Shown here piece by piece: positions 35,026 through 43,149 of a stretch of DNA of 64,000 bases. The first letter of the stretch is position 1. Each line of letters starts with the position of its first letter. Source of the stretch: Ensifer oleiphilus (GTDB lineage Bacteria > Pseudomonadota > Alphaproteobacteria > Rhizobiales > Rhizobiaceae); the NCBI RefSeq assembly GCF_013371465.1, contig NZ_JABWDU010000011.1, forward strand, positions 107,156-171,155, written 5' to 3'. Position numbers and translations under genes: made by a program. The notes beneath the pieces were generated by a model. It searched no databases. It worked only from the letters and a program-made list of their open reading frames with translations, and was not told where the DNA came from.

Positions 35026-35565
35026 ATGCCTCGTGATCTCGCATACCAAAGCGCGGCGCATCCGCGTGTCCACGCTCGTTCCGCGGCCCGCACGCTGGAC
35101 CTGATCGATAGCCACGGCCAAGCCGTCACCACGGCTGGCCTTTATGGCTCGCTGGCCGTGATCTACGGCTGGTTCGGCGGCATGAAGTTCACCCGTTACG
35201 AAGCGGAGGGCCTGGTTGGCCTGGTCAGCAACAATCCCTTGCTGAGTTGGACCTATTCGCTATTCAGCGTGGAAGGCTTCTCAAACCTACTCGGCATTCT
35301 CGAGTTGAGCATCGCCGCCCTCGTCGTGGCCCGGCTCATAAAGCCGATCTATTCGCTCGTCGGCGGATTGCTTTCGGCCGGGCTTTTCGCAACGACCCTC
35401 AGCTTCATGGTGACGACACCCGGCGTGTTTGTACCCGAGCTCGGCTTTCCGGCGATCTCGGTCGCGCCCGGGCAATTCCTGCTCAAGGATGTCGGGCTCT
35501 TCGCCCTCTCCTTGTGGATCGCCATCGACTCGTTTTTGGCGCTCCGTGCGGCACGGGCTGATTGA
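35026..35565 (+). CDS. DUF417 inner-membrane protein (YkgB/RclC family)
   Basis: A 179-residue membrane protein with about four helices: TAGLYGSLAVIYGWFGGMKF, FSNLLGILELSIAALVVARL, VGGLLSAGLFATTLSFMVTT and LKDVGLFALSLWIAIDSFLA. The conserved W-x-GG-x-KFT-x-YEAEG segment is the DUF417 signature. The E. coli relative RclC is induced by reactive chlorine species; its chemistry is unknown. ATG 35026 follows AGGAGAAGACT. First gene of an apparent stress operon with DUF1127, msrB and msrA, behind two TetR-type operators. Confidence 0.88.
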   Translation: MPRDLAYQSAAHPRVHARSAARTLDLIDSHGQAVTTAGLYGSLAVIYGWFGGMKFTRYEAEGLVGLVSNNPLLSWTYSLFSVEGFSNLLGILELSIAALVVARLIKPIYSLVGGLLSAGLFATTLSFMVTTPGVFVPELGFPAISVAPGQFLLKDVGLFALSLWIAIDSFLALRAARAD

Positions 35566-35655
35566 CGAAGAGCGCGGCCCGACGGGCCGCCCGCATGCTT
35601 TCGCTATCCGAACACCATCTCCGGCCAACTGGCCGGCTGAACAAAGGAACGTCTC

Positions 35656-35811
35656 ATGATCATGCACTATGTTCTATCGCGGATCCGCGCGCACCAGCGC
35701 TACCGCCAGACCGCTCTCGAACTTGGGCGCTATAGCGATCAGCAACTGGACGACATCGGCGTCCACCGCTTCGAAATCGACGATATCGCACGCCGGCAAT
35801 TCAACCTGTGA
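35656..35811 (+). CDS. DUF1127 small protein
   Basis: A 51-residue basic protein, too short for many gene finders. It starts MIMHYVLSRIRAHQRYRQTA and has the DUF1127 signature ELGRYSDQQLDDIGVHRFEI followed by DDIARRQFNL. Small alpha-proteobacterial DUF1127 proteins affect phosphate, carbon or RNA metabolism; some bind RNA. Ribosome site AAAGGAACGTCTC. It lies between DUF417 and msrB on the same strand, 90 bases after the former. Confidence 0.82.
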   Translation: MIMHYVLSRIRAHQRYRQTALELGRYSDQQLDDIGVHRFEIDDIARRQFNL

Positions 35812-35937
35812 CGAAGCCATGACGCGGGGCCGGTGCAACAAGGTGTTGCGCAAAGGCACACTGGGCCTGCGTTGTGGCCGGGACGAGGCCCCGCGCTGCG
35901 GATGTGGTGCGGAAGCCGCCCCTATGGAGACAAGGAA

Positions 35938-36381
35938 ATGACCTATAGAAAGACTGACGACGCGATCCGAAAACTGACACCCGAGCAGTTTCGCGTAACG
36001 CAACAAAGCGGGACCGAACGTCCATTCACGGGCGAGCACAACGACAACAAGAGACCAGGGATCTATGTCGACATCGTATCCGGCGAGCCTCTGTTTGCGT
36101 CTTCCGACAAGTTCGATTCCGGTTGTGGCTGGCCGAGCTTCACCAAGCCGATTGTGCCCGCCAACGTCGACGAACTGCAGGATCGATCCCATGGAATGAT
36201 CCGCACCGAGGTGCGCTCGAAGCATGGTGATAGTCACCTTGGCCATGTCTTTCCCGACGGGCCGCGCGATCGTGGCGGCCTGCGCTACTGCATCAATTCC
36301 GCCGCCCTGCGCTTCATTCCCCGTGAGGAGATGGAGGCGGAGGGTTACGGCGCGCTCATCAACCAGGTGGAGGATATCTGA
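35938..36381 (+). CDS. msrB: Peptide methionine-(R)-S-oxide reductase
   Basis: Reduces methionine-R-sulfoxide in oxidised proteins. The 147-residue MsrB has [34 protein letters not shown] and the catalytic Cys in [11 protein letters not shown]. The two CxxC zinc pairs of zinc-type MsrB are absent, so it is the zinc-free form. ATG 35938 follows AAGGA. Its stop abuts the msrA start (TGAATG), so MsrB and MsrA are made together. Cytosolic, since no signal peptide is seen. Electrons would come from thioredoxin, consistent with the linked regulation of trxB at 41683. Confidence 0.95.
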   Translation: MTYRKTDDAIRKLTPEQFRVTQQSGTERPFTGEHNDNKRPGIYVDIVSGEPLFASSDKFDSGCGWPSFTKPIVPANVDELQDRSHGMIRTEVRSKHGDSHLGHVFPDGPRDRGGLRYCINSAALRFIPREEMEAEGYGALINQVEDI

Positions 36382-36897
36382 ATGACCGATCGAGCTGAAA
36401 GAGCCGTTTTGGCCGGTGGCTGCTTCTGGGGGATGCAGGATTTGATCCGTAACCTCCCGGGCGTCATTACAACAAGGGTCGGCTACACCGGTGGCGATGT
36501 GCCCAACGCCACCTACCGTAATCACGGCACCCACGCCGAGGGCATCGAAATCGCCTTCGATCCCGGGACGATCAGCTACAGGCAGATCCTGGAGGTCTTC
36601 TTCCAGATCCACGATCCGACCACCAGGAACCGCCAGGGCAACGATATCGGCATGTCGTATCGCTCGGCGATCTACTACGTCGATGACGGGCAGAAACGGG
36701 TCGCCGAGGACACCATCGCCGACGTCAACTCTTCAGGCCTGTGGCCCGGCAAAGTCGTGACCGAAGTGGAGCCGGCGGGAGACTTCTGGGAGGCGGAGCC
36801 GGAGCACCAGGATTACCTGGAGCGCTATCCCAACGGCTACACCTGCCACTTCATCCGTCCCAATTGGGTATTGCCACGGCGGTCCGCCTCTGAATAG
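36382..36897 (+). CDS. msrA: Peptide methionine-(S)-S-oxide reductase
   Basis: A 171-residue Msr[21 protein letters not shown] carries the catalytic Cys in GCFWG, then [20 protein letters not shown], and [20 protein letters not shown]. Acts on methionine-S-sulfoxide, complementing MsrB. The start overlaps closely with the msrB stop, giving translational coupling. It is the last gene of the operon; a decayed Rrf2 regulator gene follows on the opposite strand. Expected to use thioredoxin as donor. Confidence 0.95.
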   Translation: MTDRAERAVLAGGCFWGMQDLIRNLPGVITTRVGYTGGDVPNATYRNHGTHAEGIEIAFDPGTISYRQILEVFFQIHDPTTRNRQGNDIGMSYRSAIYYVDDGQKRVAEDTIADVNSSGLWPGKVVTEVEPAGDFWEAEPEHQDYLERYPNGYTCHFIRPNWVLPRRSASE

Positions 36898-36971
36898 CGG
36901 ATCGCTGAGGTCGATGCCGGAAAGAAGTCGGACAAGCCGCCAGCTTGCCCGACTTCATGCGGCGCTGGGCT

Positions 36972-37500
36972 TCAGCCGGCTTCCGCTACGCTGTCGCGAC
37001 GGCGGCGCTTCGGCGTTCGGACAGCGAGCCAAACCTTAGTGTCGCCGGCATGCTCCTTGGGCGCCTTCGCGGCCGCGCGCACGTCGATGCTCGCCAGCGT
37101 ATGGCCGGCCATCACTTCACTCGCCCGTTTTTCAGCTATGACGGCGTGAATGAAGCAAACGCCGTCCTCTGCCCAGGCAGGCGTCCCATCGCCGAACAGC
37201 GCGCATTGCCCACGGATTTCCATGCATTCGAACAGCGGCTTGCGTCCGTCGATGGCCTCGATCACGTCAAGCGCGGTGATCTAGGCGGACGGTCGCGCAA
37301 GCGCGAACCCACCAATTCCTTCGCGGGCGGCGACGATTCCCACCTTCGGGAGTTGGTGAAAAGCTTCGCAACCAATTCGGGGGGAATCTTCTGCAGCTCG
37401 GCAAGATCGCGTGCACTTGCCGGCTGATTAATCTCCTCCGCCTCGATGAGAAACAGGAGAGAGGAAAATCGAGATGGAGTCGCACAACACTCGATGAAAC
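36972..37500 (-). pseudogene. Rrf2-family regulator, frameshifted and with premature stop
   Basis: Two pieces in different frames add up to one Rrf2 protein. The 5' piece has LLFLIEAEEINQPASARDLA and IPPELVAKLF, typical of the helix-turn-helix. After a one-base shift near 37360 the reading continues PKVGIVAAREGIGGFALARP, then a TAG interrupts before ITALDVIEAIDGRKPLFECM. The rest, EIRGQCALFGDGTPAWAEDG, has the three-cysteine region. Without both lesions the product would be normal length. It lies between msrA and a flavin oxidoreductase gene on its own strand, and may once have regulated that oxidoreductase. Confidence 0.8.
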
Positions 37501-37590
37501 GCACGCCGCCGTTTCCCCACAAGACAATAATGTAGTGGAACCTGCGAGCGGGCGGCCGCACAAGCGGAGGGTCGCTGGCGCTGGTACCGA

Positions 37591-38721
37591 TCACTCTTGG
37601 GTATGCCCGGATTCATTGGAAAAATGACGCAACCAAACTTGTGTCCGAGATTTGTTGCCCCCTTCGTACTTAAGGATTGCCTGTTCGAGCCCGCCAAAAT
37701 CCGGCGTTTCCTTGTCAGCGCCAATCTCGGCGAGCCGCATCGTGTACCACGCGGTGATGCTGCCGTCCGGGGCGTCGGAGAATTTGGGAAAGAGCGGCTC
37801 GGGTTTCCGATCCGCCTTCCACAGGATGGGAAGTGAAGGCTCCAGGACGAGCGCTCGCGCAAGACCGACAATATCAACTGCACCACTCGCCACAGCGTCT
37901 TCGGCATGCGCGCGCGTTTTGAAACCGCCTGTCAACATAAGCGGCTTGGTCGTTACGGCGCGCGCACGCCTTGCAAATTCGAGGAAGTAGGGTCCGTGTC
38001 CCGCTCTGTCGGAGGCGGACTTAGCTCCTGGGAAGTAGGTCCCACCACTGATGTCGATCAGGTCGGCCGAAGACCCGTCGAGCGCCGCCACCGCCTTGAG
38101 GGCGTCTTCCTCGTCGAACCCGCCCTCAAGCTTGTCTGAGGAATTGAGTTTCAAAGCGATTGGAAAACTCGGTCCGACGGCGTCGCGTGTTGCCTCCACA
38201 GCTTCCAGCAAGGGTCGCATCCGATTGGCGATTGCCCCTCCGTATTCGTCGTTCCGTTTGTTGAACAGTGGCGAAAGAAACTGGCTAAGCAGGAACCCGT
38301 GCGCCGCGTGAATTTGCACACCACCGAAACCTGCCTGCTGCGCCAACCGGGCTGTTCTGGCAAAGTGCTCCGGCAATTGGCGTACTTCGTCGCGTGTTAT
38401 TTCCACGCAACGCAGACCCGGCAGATTGAAGGCACTCGGGCCTTTCGGGTTGCTGGTTGGCGCGTAGGCAAGCGCCCCAGCATGACCGAGCTGCAGCCAG
38501 AGCTGGGTGCCGTTTTCGCCGCCATGTCGGGCAAGTTCACGGAACCGCTCAAGGTCGGAGGCCTCGTTGAATACCAGATTACCAGGGTTCTCGGCGTAAC
38601 CGGCGGTAAGCTGCACCTCGCCTATTATGGATACGGCCAACCCACCTGCCGCCCAGCGCTGATAAAGCCTGATCTGTTCGGCTGTCGGATGACCGGTTCC
38701 GTCGCCCAAGGCATCGGACAT
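37591..38721 (-). CDS. NADH:flavin oxidoreductase, old yellow enzyme family, with 5' frameshift
   Basis: FMN-dependent TIM-barrel ene-reductase. The open frame from ATG 38721 (MSDALGDGTGHPTAEQIRLY) gives 376 residues with QLWLQLGHAGA, FGGVQIHAAHGFLLSQFLSP (the His pair that holds the substrate) and IVGLARALVLEPSLP. OYE proteins normally begin about 25 residues earlier. That part exists upstream but split: ATG 38798 reads MQRATLFEP, then a one-base shift leads to LQLPCGITLSNRIAKSAMSD. The true product is therefore frameshifted near 38770, or starts at 38721 lacking the first FMN-binding strand. Neighbour of the redox-repair genes. Confidence 0.82.
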   Translation of the reverse strand: MSDALGDGTGHPTAEQIRLYQRWAAGGLAVSIIGEVQLTAGYAENPGNLVFNEASDLERFRELARHGGENGTQLWLQLGHAGALAYAPTSNPKGPSAFNLPGLRCVEITRDEVRQLPEHFARTARLAQQAGFGGVQIHAAHGFLLSQFLSPLFNKRNDEYGGAIANRMRPLLEAVEATRDAVGPSFPIALKLNSSDKLEGGFDEEDALKAVAALDGSSADLIDISGGTYFPGAKSASDRAGHGPYFLEFARRARAVTTKPLMLTGGFKTRAHAEDAVASGAVDIVGLARALVLEPSLPILWKADRKPEPLFPKFSDAPDGSITAWYTMRLAEIGADKETPDFGGLEQAILKYEGGNKSRTQVWLRHFSNESGHTQE

Positions 38722-39081
38722 TGCTGACTTTGCAATCCGATTGCTCAGGGTTATGCCACAAGGCAGTTGGAGGGTTCGAACAAAGTTGCACGTTGCATTT
38801 GAAACTCCACGTCCATTTCTGTTCGTCCACCTGAAGGCACCCTGGTTCGCCGGAAATCGTGTGACGAATATGGACGATCCAGTGAGCGCGATCTAAGGGC
38901 CGAGCTCAGCACGCGCTACTCAGCGACATTGAGAGTCATTCTCTCATATTTCGGGACCGGTGCCACACTCACCAAGCGTGTAGCCGTCACCACGACATCT
39001 CGGCAGACCTGACCATGCGTCCTGACCTGACCGGACGTGTGTCGCGGTAGGCGACGACACGCAAACCCTCGCCAGGGCATC

Positions 39082-39810
39082 TCAGAACAGCGTGTAATCC
39101 GACAGTTCGATTGTGACGGCATTGAAATCGCGGTCGAGCGTACCATCCGGCTTGACGGTGAACACGCTGCGGCGGGTCGGATACCTAAGACCGTCAACAT
39201 CTATGTAAGCGGACACAAAGTGTGCAGCGGGCGCGTCCGCCCAAACATCGACCGAATAATCGTGACGACGCAGTAGCCTGTCCGAGCCGAAGTAAAAGCG
39301 CTGTTCCCGTGTGTGGCTGTGTACGCTCTCGGGGAACCTCACGGCTACGCCGCGAAGCGTCTCACCTTCGTTCTCTATTGGGGCAATGTCGCGAGCTTCA
39401 TAGCCGGGTTCGCCGAAAACGAAAGGAGTCGCAAAGTAGGTCCACATTGCATAACCGTTGAAATATGCGAGGTTGAGCGGATCCCACTGTCCGGTGAAGC
39501 TGCGATCAAATGCTTCACGTCCATTGTCGCGCGCGGCGACAATCGATCCATCTCCAGCGCTGATATCGACATGCTCGGGCGTCCAGGTCATTGTCCAATC
39601 TGGTTCTCCGAACGGAGTGACACGAGTCCACTGGCGGTGGAACTCGCTTGTCGCACGCCGAGGTACAGCAATCAAAGGAGCACCTTTCAACGCCCATAAC
39701 TTGCCACCGGTCAGTATTGTTGAGGATATTCCCTTAAACTTGCGCCAGCGCTCGTGCCCACCATGCTCTTCCAAAACCTCGCCCAGTAATGGGTGCAATT
39801 TGCCACTCAT
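39082..39810 (-). CDS. Conserved hypothetical protein, 242 residues
   Basis: Not assigned to a named family. ATG 39810 is preceded by AGGAGAAAATCA. The protein starts MSGKLHPLLGEVLEEHGGHE and is rich in Trp, Arg and aromatic residues: KGISSTILTGGKLWALKGAP, LNLAYFNGYAMWTYFATPFV and RFYFGSDRLLRRHDYSVDVW suggest a beta-rich fold similar to outer-membrane or lipoprotein-type carriers, but there is no signal peptide. Isolated on the minus strand between the flavin oxidoreductase and the YeeE/YedE transporter. Function unknown. Confidence 0.75.
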   Translation of the reverse strand: MSGKLHPLLGEVLEEHGGHERWRKFKGISSTILTGGKLWALKGAPLIAVPRRATSEFHRQWTRVTPFGEPDWTMTWTPEHVDISAGDGSIVAARDNGREAFDRSFTGQWDPLNLAYFNGYAMWTYFATPFVFGEPGYEARDIAPIENEGETLRGVAVRFPESVHSHTREQRFYFGSDRLLRRHDYSVDVWADAPAAHFVSAYIDVDGLRYPTRRSVFTVKPDGTLDRDFNAVTIELSDYTLF

Positions 39811-40010
39811 TGATTTTCTCCTCGGCTGAGTTTCTGACTGTTATTCAAAGGTCGGGGTTTTGGCTCATGTTTCATGCACGCCATTCTTAATGAGGCATCG
39901 CGTCGATCTTCGTTGTAAGCCACGCGTGGGAGGCGAGGATATTGTGGCCGCGCCACAAATCCGTGCATAATAGGAAGCCGCCTCCGACAGCTCAGTTCGG
40001 GACCGGAATT

Positions 40011-40961
40011 TCACGACCAAGGTTTTGCCTCCGAACCCATCGCAAGAATGAGCGCCGCAAGCGTCGCGACGAACAGCAAATAGGCGAGCACCGCTTGCCA
40101 GGCCTCCGCCGGGAGACCGACCAGGAGCAGTGTATCGTTGCCGCCAGGAATAAGTAGCGCACCCGCTCCCATGAATATGCCTGCAAACGTCCTCTTGACG
40201 ATGGTTTTCATTGCTGGCCGCTTGAACTTAAATCCATCCTTGCGAAGCCTAGCGGAAACGAAACTGCCGCCGAACATGCAAACCGAAATCACAGCGCCGG
40301 TGACAGGTATCGAAGCGACCGATCCAACCGACGCGACAATTGCGAACCCGGGCGCAAGAACTGCCAGGATGGTGGAGGTGATGCCGACCGACCCCATCGC
40401 CATCGTCAGCCGCCGGAAGTGCGACTTCAACCTGCGGGAAAGGCTGAGCCTCAGCGCCATCATGGCCACCAACGCAAACGCTAAGAACACTGCACCCAGT
40501 GAAGTGGAAGCACTTATCGGCGGCTGACCCGAAAGCAGATCAAAGCAGGATTCGATAAATAGCACGGCATAAATCCCGAGAAACGTGAATGCGAATTCGA
40601 CTTCGCCGTTTCCGATATGGCCAACCGATCCGAACACGCACGCGCCGTTCACATAGCTGCCGATCCCAAGCAAGATGGCTGCTGGAACCAGGTAGCCGAG
40701 TGTCGACCAGCCCTCCTGTATCATAGGTGGCGAGTCTAGGATTACGTATCCGAGTGCCGCCCACGCGGCACATTCGACCAGAGCGATGAAACGTGCCGGC
40801 CTCTTGTCGGATACCAACTCCTTCGTGGCAATGACGGTGCAGATCGAGCCCCGATTCATAGCGAAACCGAGAATAAATCCGAGTGCCGCTATCAGGGCCA
40901 TATTTGCCCAAATCGTGGTGTCGTTGCCCGCACCTGATATGTAAGTGTGCGTTTCGCTCAT
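40011..40961 (-). CDS. YeeE/YedE-family sulfur (thiosulfate) transporter
   Basis: A 316-residue membrane protein with about nine helices. LGFILGFAMNRGSICTVIAT carries the conserved N-x-G-S-x-C motif, and AAILLGIGSYVNGACVFGSV the second Cys motif GACVFGS. These cysteines relay thiosulfate in the characterised YeeE. Start ATG 40961 has no strong ribosome site. It fits a sulfur/redox context with trxB and the Msr genes but is not in the same operon. The substrate could be another sulfur species. Bases 39811-40010 before its stop are empty. Confidence 0.87.
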   Translation of the reverse strand: MSETHTYISGAGNDTTIWANMALIAALGFILGFAMNRGSICTVIATKELVSDKRPARFIALVECAAWAALGYVILDSPPMIQEGWSTLGYLVPAAILLGIGSYVNGACVFGSVGHIGNGEVEFAFTFLGIYAVLFIESCFDLLSGQPPISASTSLGAVFLAFALVAMMALRLSLSRRLKSHFRRLTMAMGSVGITSTILAVLAPGFAIVASVGSVASIPVTGAVISVCMFGGSFVSARLRKDGFKFKRPAMKTIVKRTFAGIFMGAGALLIPGGNDTLLLVGLPAEAWQAVLAYLLFVATLAALILAMGSEAKPWS

Positions 40962-41330
40962 TTGCCAAACGGACTCGCGTCTATTCCGGTTTGCGGCGCA
41001 TACAAAGTTTCATATTGATCGCCGTCGCTGACAAGCCAGCGGCCCCGACAATAAGCTACTCCGACGGATGCTGAACTGTGCCTTAAATCGTGTCGGCTGG
41101 ACAGACCTCACCGATCTCATCGCGCCGGCAGAGCCATCTCGATCGAAAGCCCGTGGGGGCGGTAGCAGCGCTATGCTCCAACCATCCTTCACGCCTCTCG
41201 ATCGGCCCGGCCACCGGAAGAGGCGAATGCTCGCTTCCAAAAAACGAACAGTGCCGGAGAGACGGTCTTGCGTCTCCGGTAACTTACCCTTGAATAAAGA
41301 TACAGGCCTGTTTGATATCTCGGATTAGAA

Positions 41331-41363
41331 ATGCGCCGTTGCGAAATCCGGGATCATCTGTTG
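41331..41363 (+). pseudogene. Remnant of a second tetR gene (first 11 codons)
   Basis: Reads MRRCEIRDHLL, against MRRSEIRGHLL at the start of the intact TetR at 34760. The likeness stops there (next LPMAGNVPIGG). It sits between operator-like elements of the type found at the intact tetR, so a tetR copy once adjoined trxB and was mostly deleted. Confidence 0.6.
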
Positions 41364-41545
41364 CTCCCAATGGCTGGAAACGTGCCCATAGGCGGCGGTA
41401 CCTGTAGCCTGCAACAGTGGACATGGAACGCGTCCGATGCGACGCCACTCGGCAGAAGGAGTGAACTGGGGCGGATGGCGGCGGCGGGCTCGAATAGCGC
41501 GCCATGCCGCTTTGAGGAACATTTCAGCATGAGGCATTGATAAAC

Positions 41546-41591
41546 GCTACAGATCAGTATACTTTCTCTTTTATCGATACAGATCGGTATT
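41546..41591. promoter_or_regulatory. Two candidate TetR operators before trxB
   Basis: GCTAC-AGATCA-GTATA (41546-41561) and GATAC-AGATCG-GTATT (41576-41591), centres 30 bases apart exactly as at DUF417. The second is base-for-base equal over 15 positions to the element at 34928-34942. Confidence 0.68.
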
Positions 41592-41682
41592 GATTGCAAG
41601 TTGGGCGGCAGAATGCCCGCAAGTGAAGACCGCGGCTTTTCCGGCGGCTCCCGCAGGACGGGGTGACGAAGGATTTCCCACC

Positions 41683-42666
41683 ATGTACACGCACGATACC
41701 AAGGTTTTGATCATCGGGGCCGGTCCAGCCGGCTACACGGCTGCGATTTACGCTGCCCGTTCTAACCTAAAACCAATCCTGGTGACCGGCATCCAGCCCG
41801 GTGGCCAGCTTACGATCACTACGGATGTCGAGAACTACCCAGGTTTTGCAGAGCCGGTCCAGGGGCCATGGTTGATGGAACAGATGCGGCAGCAGGCGGA
41901 GAATGTCGGAACCCAGATCGTGTACGACACCATCACCTCCGTCGATCTCTCCACGCGTCCGTTCCGTGCCCGGGGGGACTCCGGCGATACCTACATCGCT
42001 GGCACACTCATTATTGCAACGGGAGCCCAGGCCCGCTGGCTCGGTCTTCCTTCGGAATCGACATTCAACGGCTTCGGCGTCTCCGCCTGCGCAACATGTG
42101 ATGGCTTCTTCTATCGAGACAGAGAGGTTGTCGTCGTGGGCGGGGGCAATTCGGCTGTAGAGGAAGCATTGTACCTATCGAAGATCGCTTCCAAAGTAAC
42201 CATCATCCACCGCCGAAATCGCTTCCGTGCGGAGCCGATCCTGCAGGACCGGCTTTTTGCCAAACCGAATGTTGAAGTCATCTGGAACCACGTCATCGAC
42301 GAGCTAGTCGGTGAGCTTCAGCCGAAGAAATCGTTGACGGGCATTCGAATCCGCGACGTGGATACGGGCAAGACAAGGGTTCTGTCCACACACGGTCTTT
42401 TCGTTGCCATCGGACACGATCCGGCAACCGCACTGTTCCGCGGACAGCTGGAAATGGACCAGGCCGGTTACATCAGGGTCGGCAATTGGTCGACCAAGAC
42501 TTCGGTGCTTGGTTGCTTCGCAGCCGGCGATGTCATCGATCCGGTGTTCCGTCAGGCCGTCAGCTCGGCCGGCATGGGGTGCATGGCAGCTCTGGAAGCC
42601 GACAAATACCTTGCCGAGCATTCACCGCTCTGGGTCGCGCAACGGAGCGTGGACGCTTTGAGCTGA
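41683..42666 (+). CDS. trxB: Thioredoxin reductase (NADPH)
   Basis: Flavoenzyme of 327 residues that reduces thioredoxin with NADPH. FAD site VLIIGAGPAGYTAAIYAARS (GxGxxG at 12-17), dithiol CATC at 136-139 (SACATCDGFFY), NADPH site VVVVGGGNSAVEEALYLSKI and the C-terminal VLGCFAAGDVIDPVFRQAVS. ATG 41683 is preceded by GAAGGA and follows the two TetR-type operators by about 90 bases. It is a second, plasmid-borne copy by nature, since a chromosomal trxB is expected. Common control with msrB/msrA would supply reduced thioredoxin for sulfoxide repair. Confidence 0.95.
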   Translation: MYTHDTKVLIIGAGPAGYTAAIYAARSNLKPILVTGIQPGGQLTITTDVENYPGFAEPVQGPWLMEQMRQQAENVGTQIVYDTITSVDLSTRPFRARGDSGDTYIAGTLIIATGAQARWLGLPSESTFNGFGVSACATCDGFFYRDREVVVVGGGNSAVEEALYLSKIASKVTIIHRRNRFRAEPILQDRLFAKPNVEVIWNHVIDELVGELQPKKSLTGIRIRDVDTGKTRVLSTHGLFVAIGHDPATALFRGQLEMDQAGYIRVGNWSTKTSVLGCFAAGDVIDPVFRQAVSSAGMGCMAALEADKYLAEHSPLWVAQRSVDALS

Positions 42667-42809
42667 CGATACGGGAAGGCCAGTTAGTGTTAGCCGACGG
42701 CAAGTCAAAATCTTGCGGGTCGCGCAGCATACTATCTTACTAAGATGAAAGTTAGCGGGCCGGCATCGGGGGTAAAGTCCGGCGCCAAAACAGGAACGAG
42801 GCAAGTGAA

Positions 42810-43022
42810 ATGCCAGCATCGCCAATCCTTCCCCTAGCCTTCTGCCTCGTCGCAGCGGTGTCAATGTTTTGCTCGGGCGATTCCACCATAGCTCAGTTCC
42901 CGCCAATCGGTCGCCAGAGCGAGGGCCCGTTCCCACAAACCGAACGCCTCGGAACACTCGCTCCGCCTTTTCATTTCGAAGATCTCGATCAGGAGTTCGC
43001 ACCCGAGACCTCGCGTTTCTAG
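42810..43022 (+). CDS. Hypothetical 70-residue protein, possible signal peptide
   Basis: Starts MPASPILPLAFCLVAAVSMF, which could be a signal or lipoprotein-like leader, followed by a polar tail (GRQSEGPFPQTERL). Ribosome site weak (GAGGCAAGTGAA). No family, and another frame overlaps it on the opposite strand. Bases 42667-43149 hold nothing else recognised. Confidence 0.28.
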   Translation: MPASPILPLAFCLVAAVSMFCSGDSTIAQFPPIGRQSEGPFPQTERLGTLAPPFHFEDLDQEFAPETSRF

Positions 43023-43149
43023 TTGACGAGCGTCGGCTGAAATCGACCTCGATATCGCTCCATGCCTGTCGCCTTCAAAGGGCCAGCACCGTAATCGGCG
43101 CAATGATTGGCCCATCGGAAAAGCGCAAGCCGTTTAAGCAGGTGTGTTT

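Larger units (their letters stand above)
40962..41682. other. trxB upstream region with decayed tetR start and operators
   Basis: About 720 bases between divergent yeeE/yedE and trxB genes. It contains a hairpin CCGGAGA/TCTCCGG (41254-41280), a GATAC-AGGCCT-GTTTG element (41299-41314), the first 11 codons of a tetR-like gene at 41331, and two operator-like elements (41546-41591). The rest is not coding. Confidence 0.55.
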
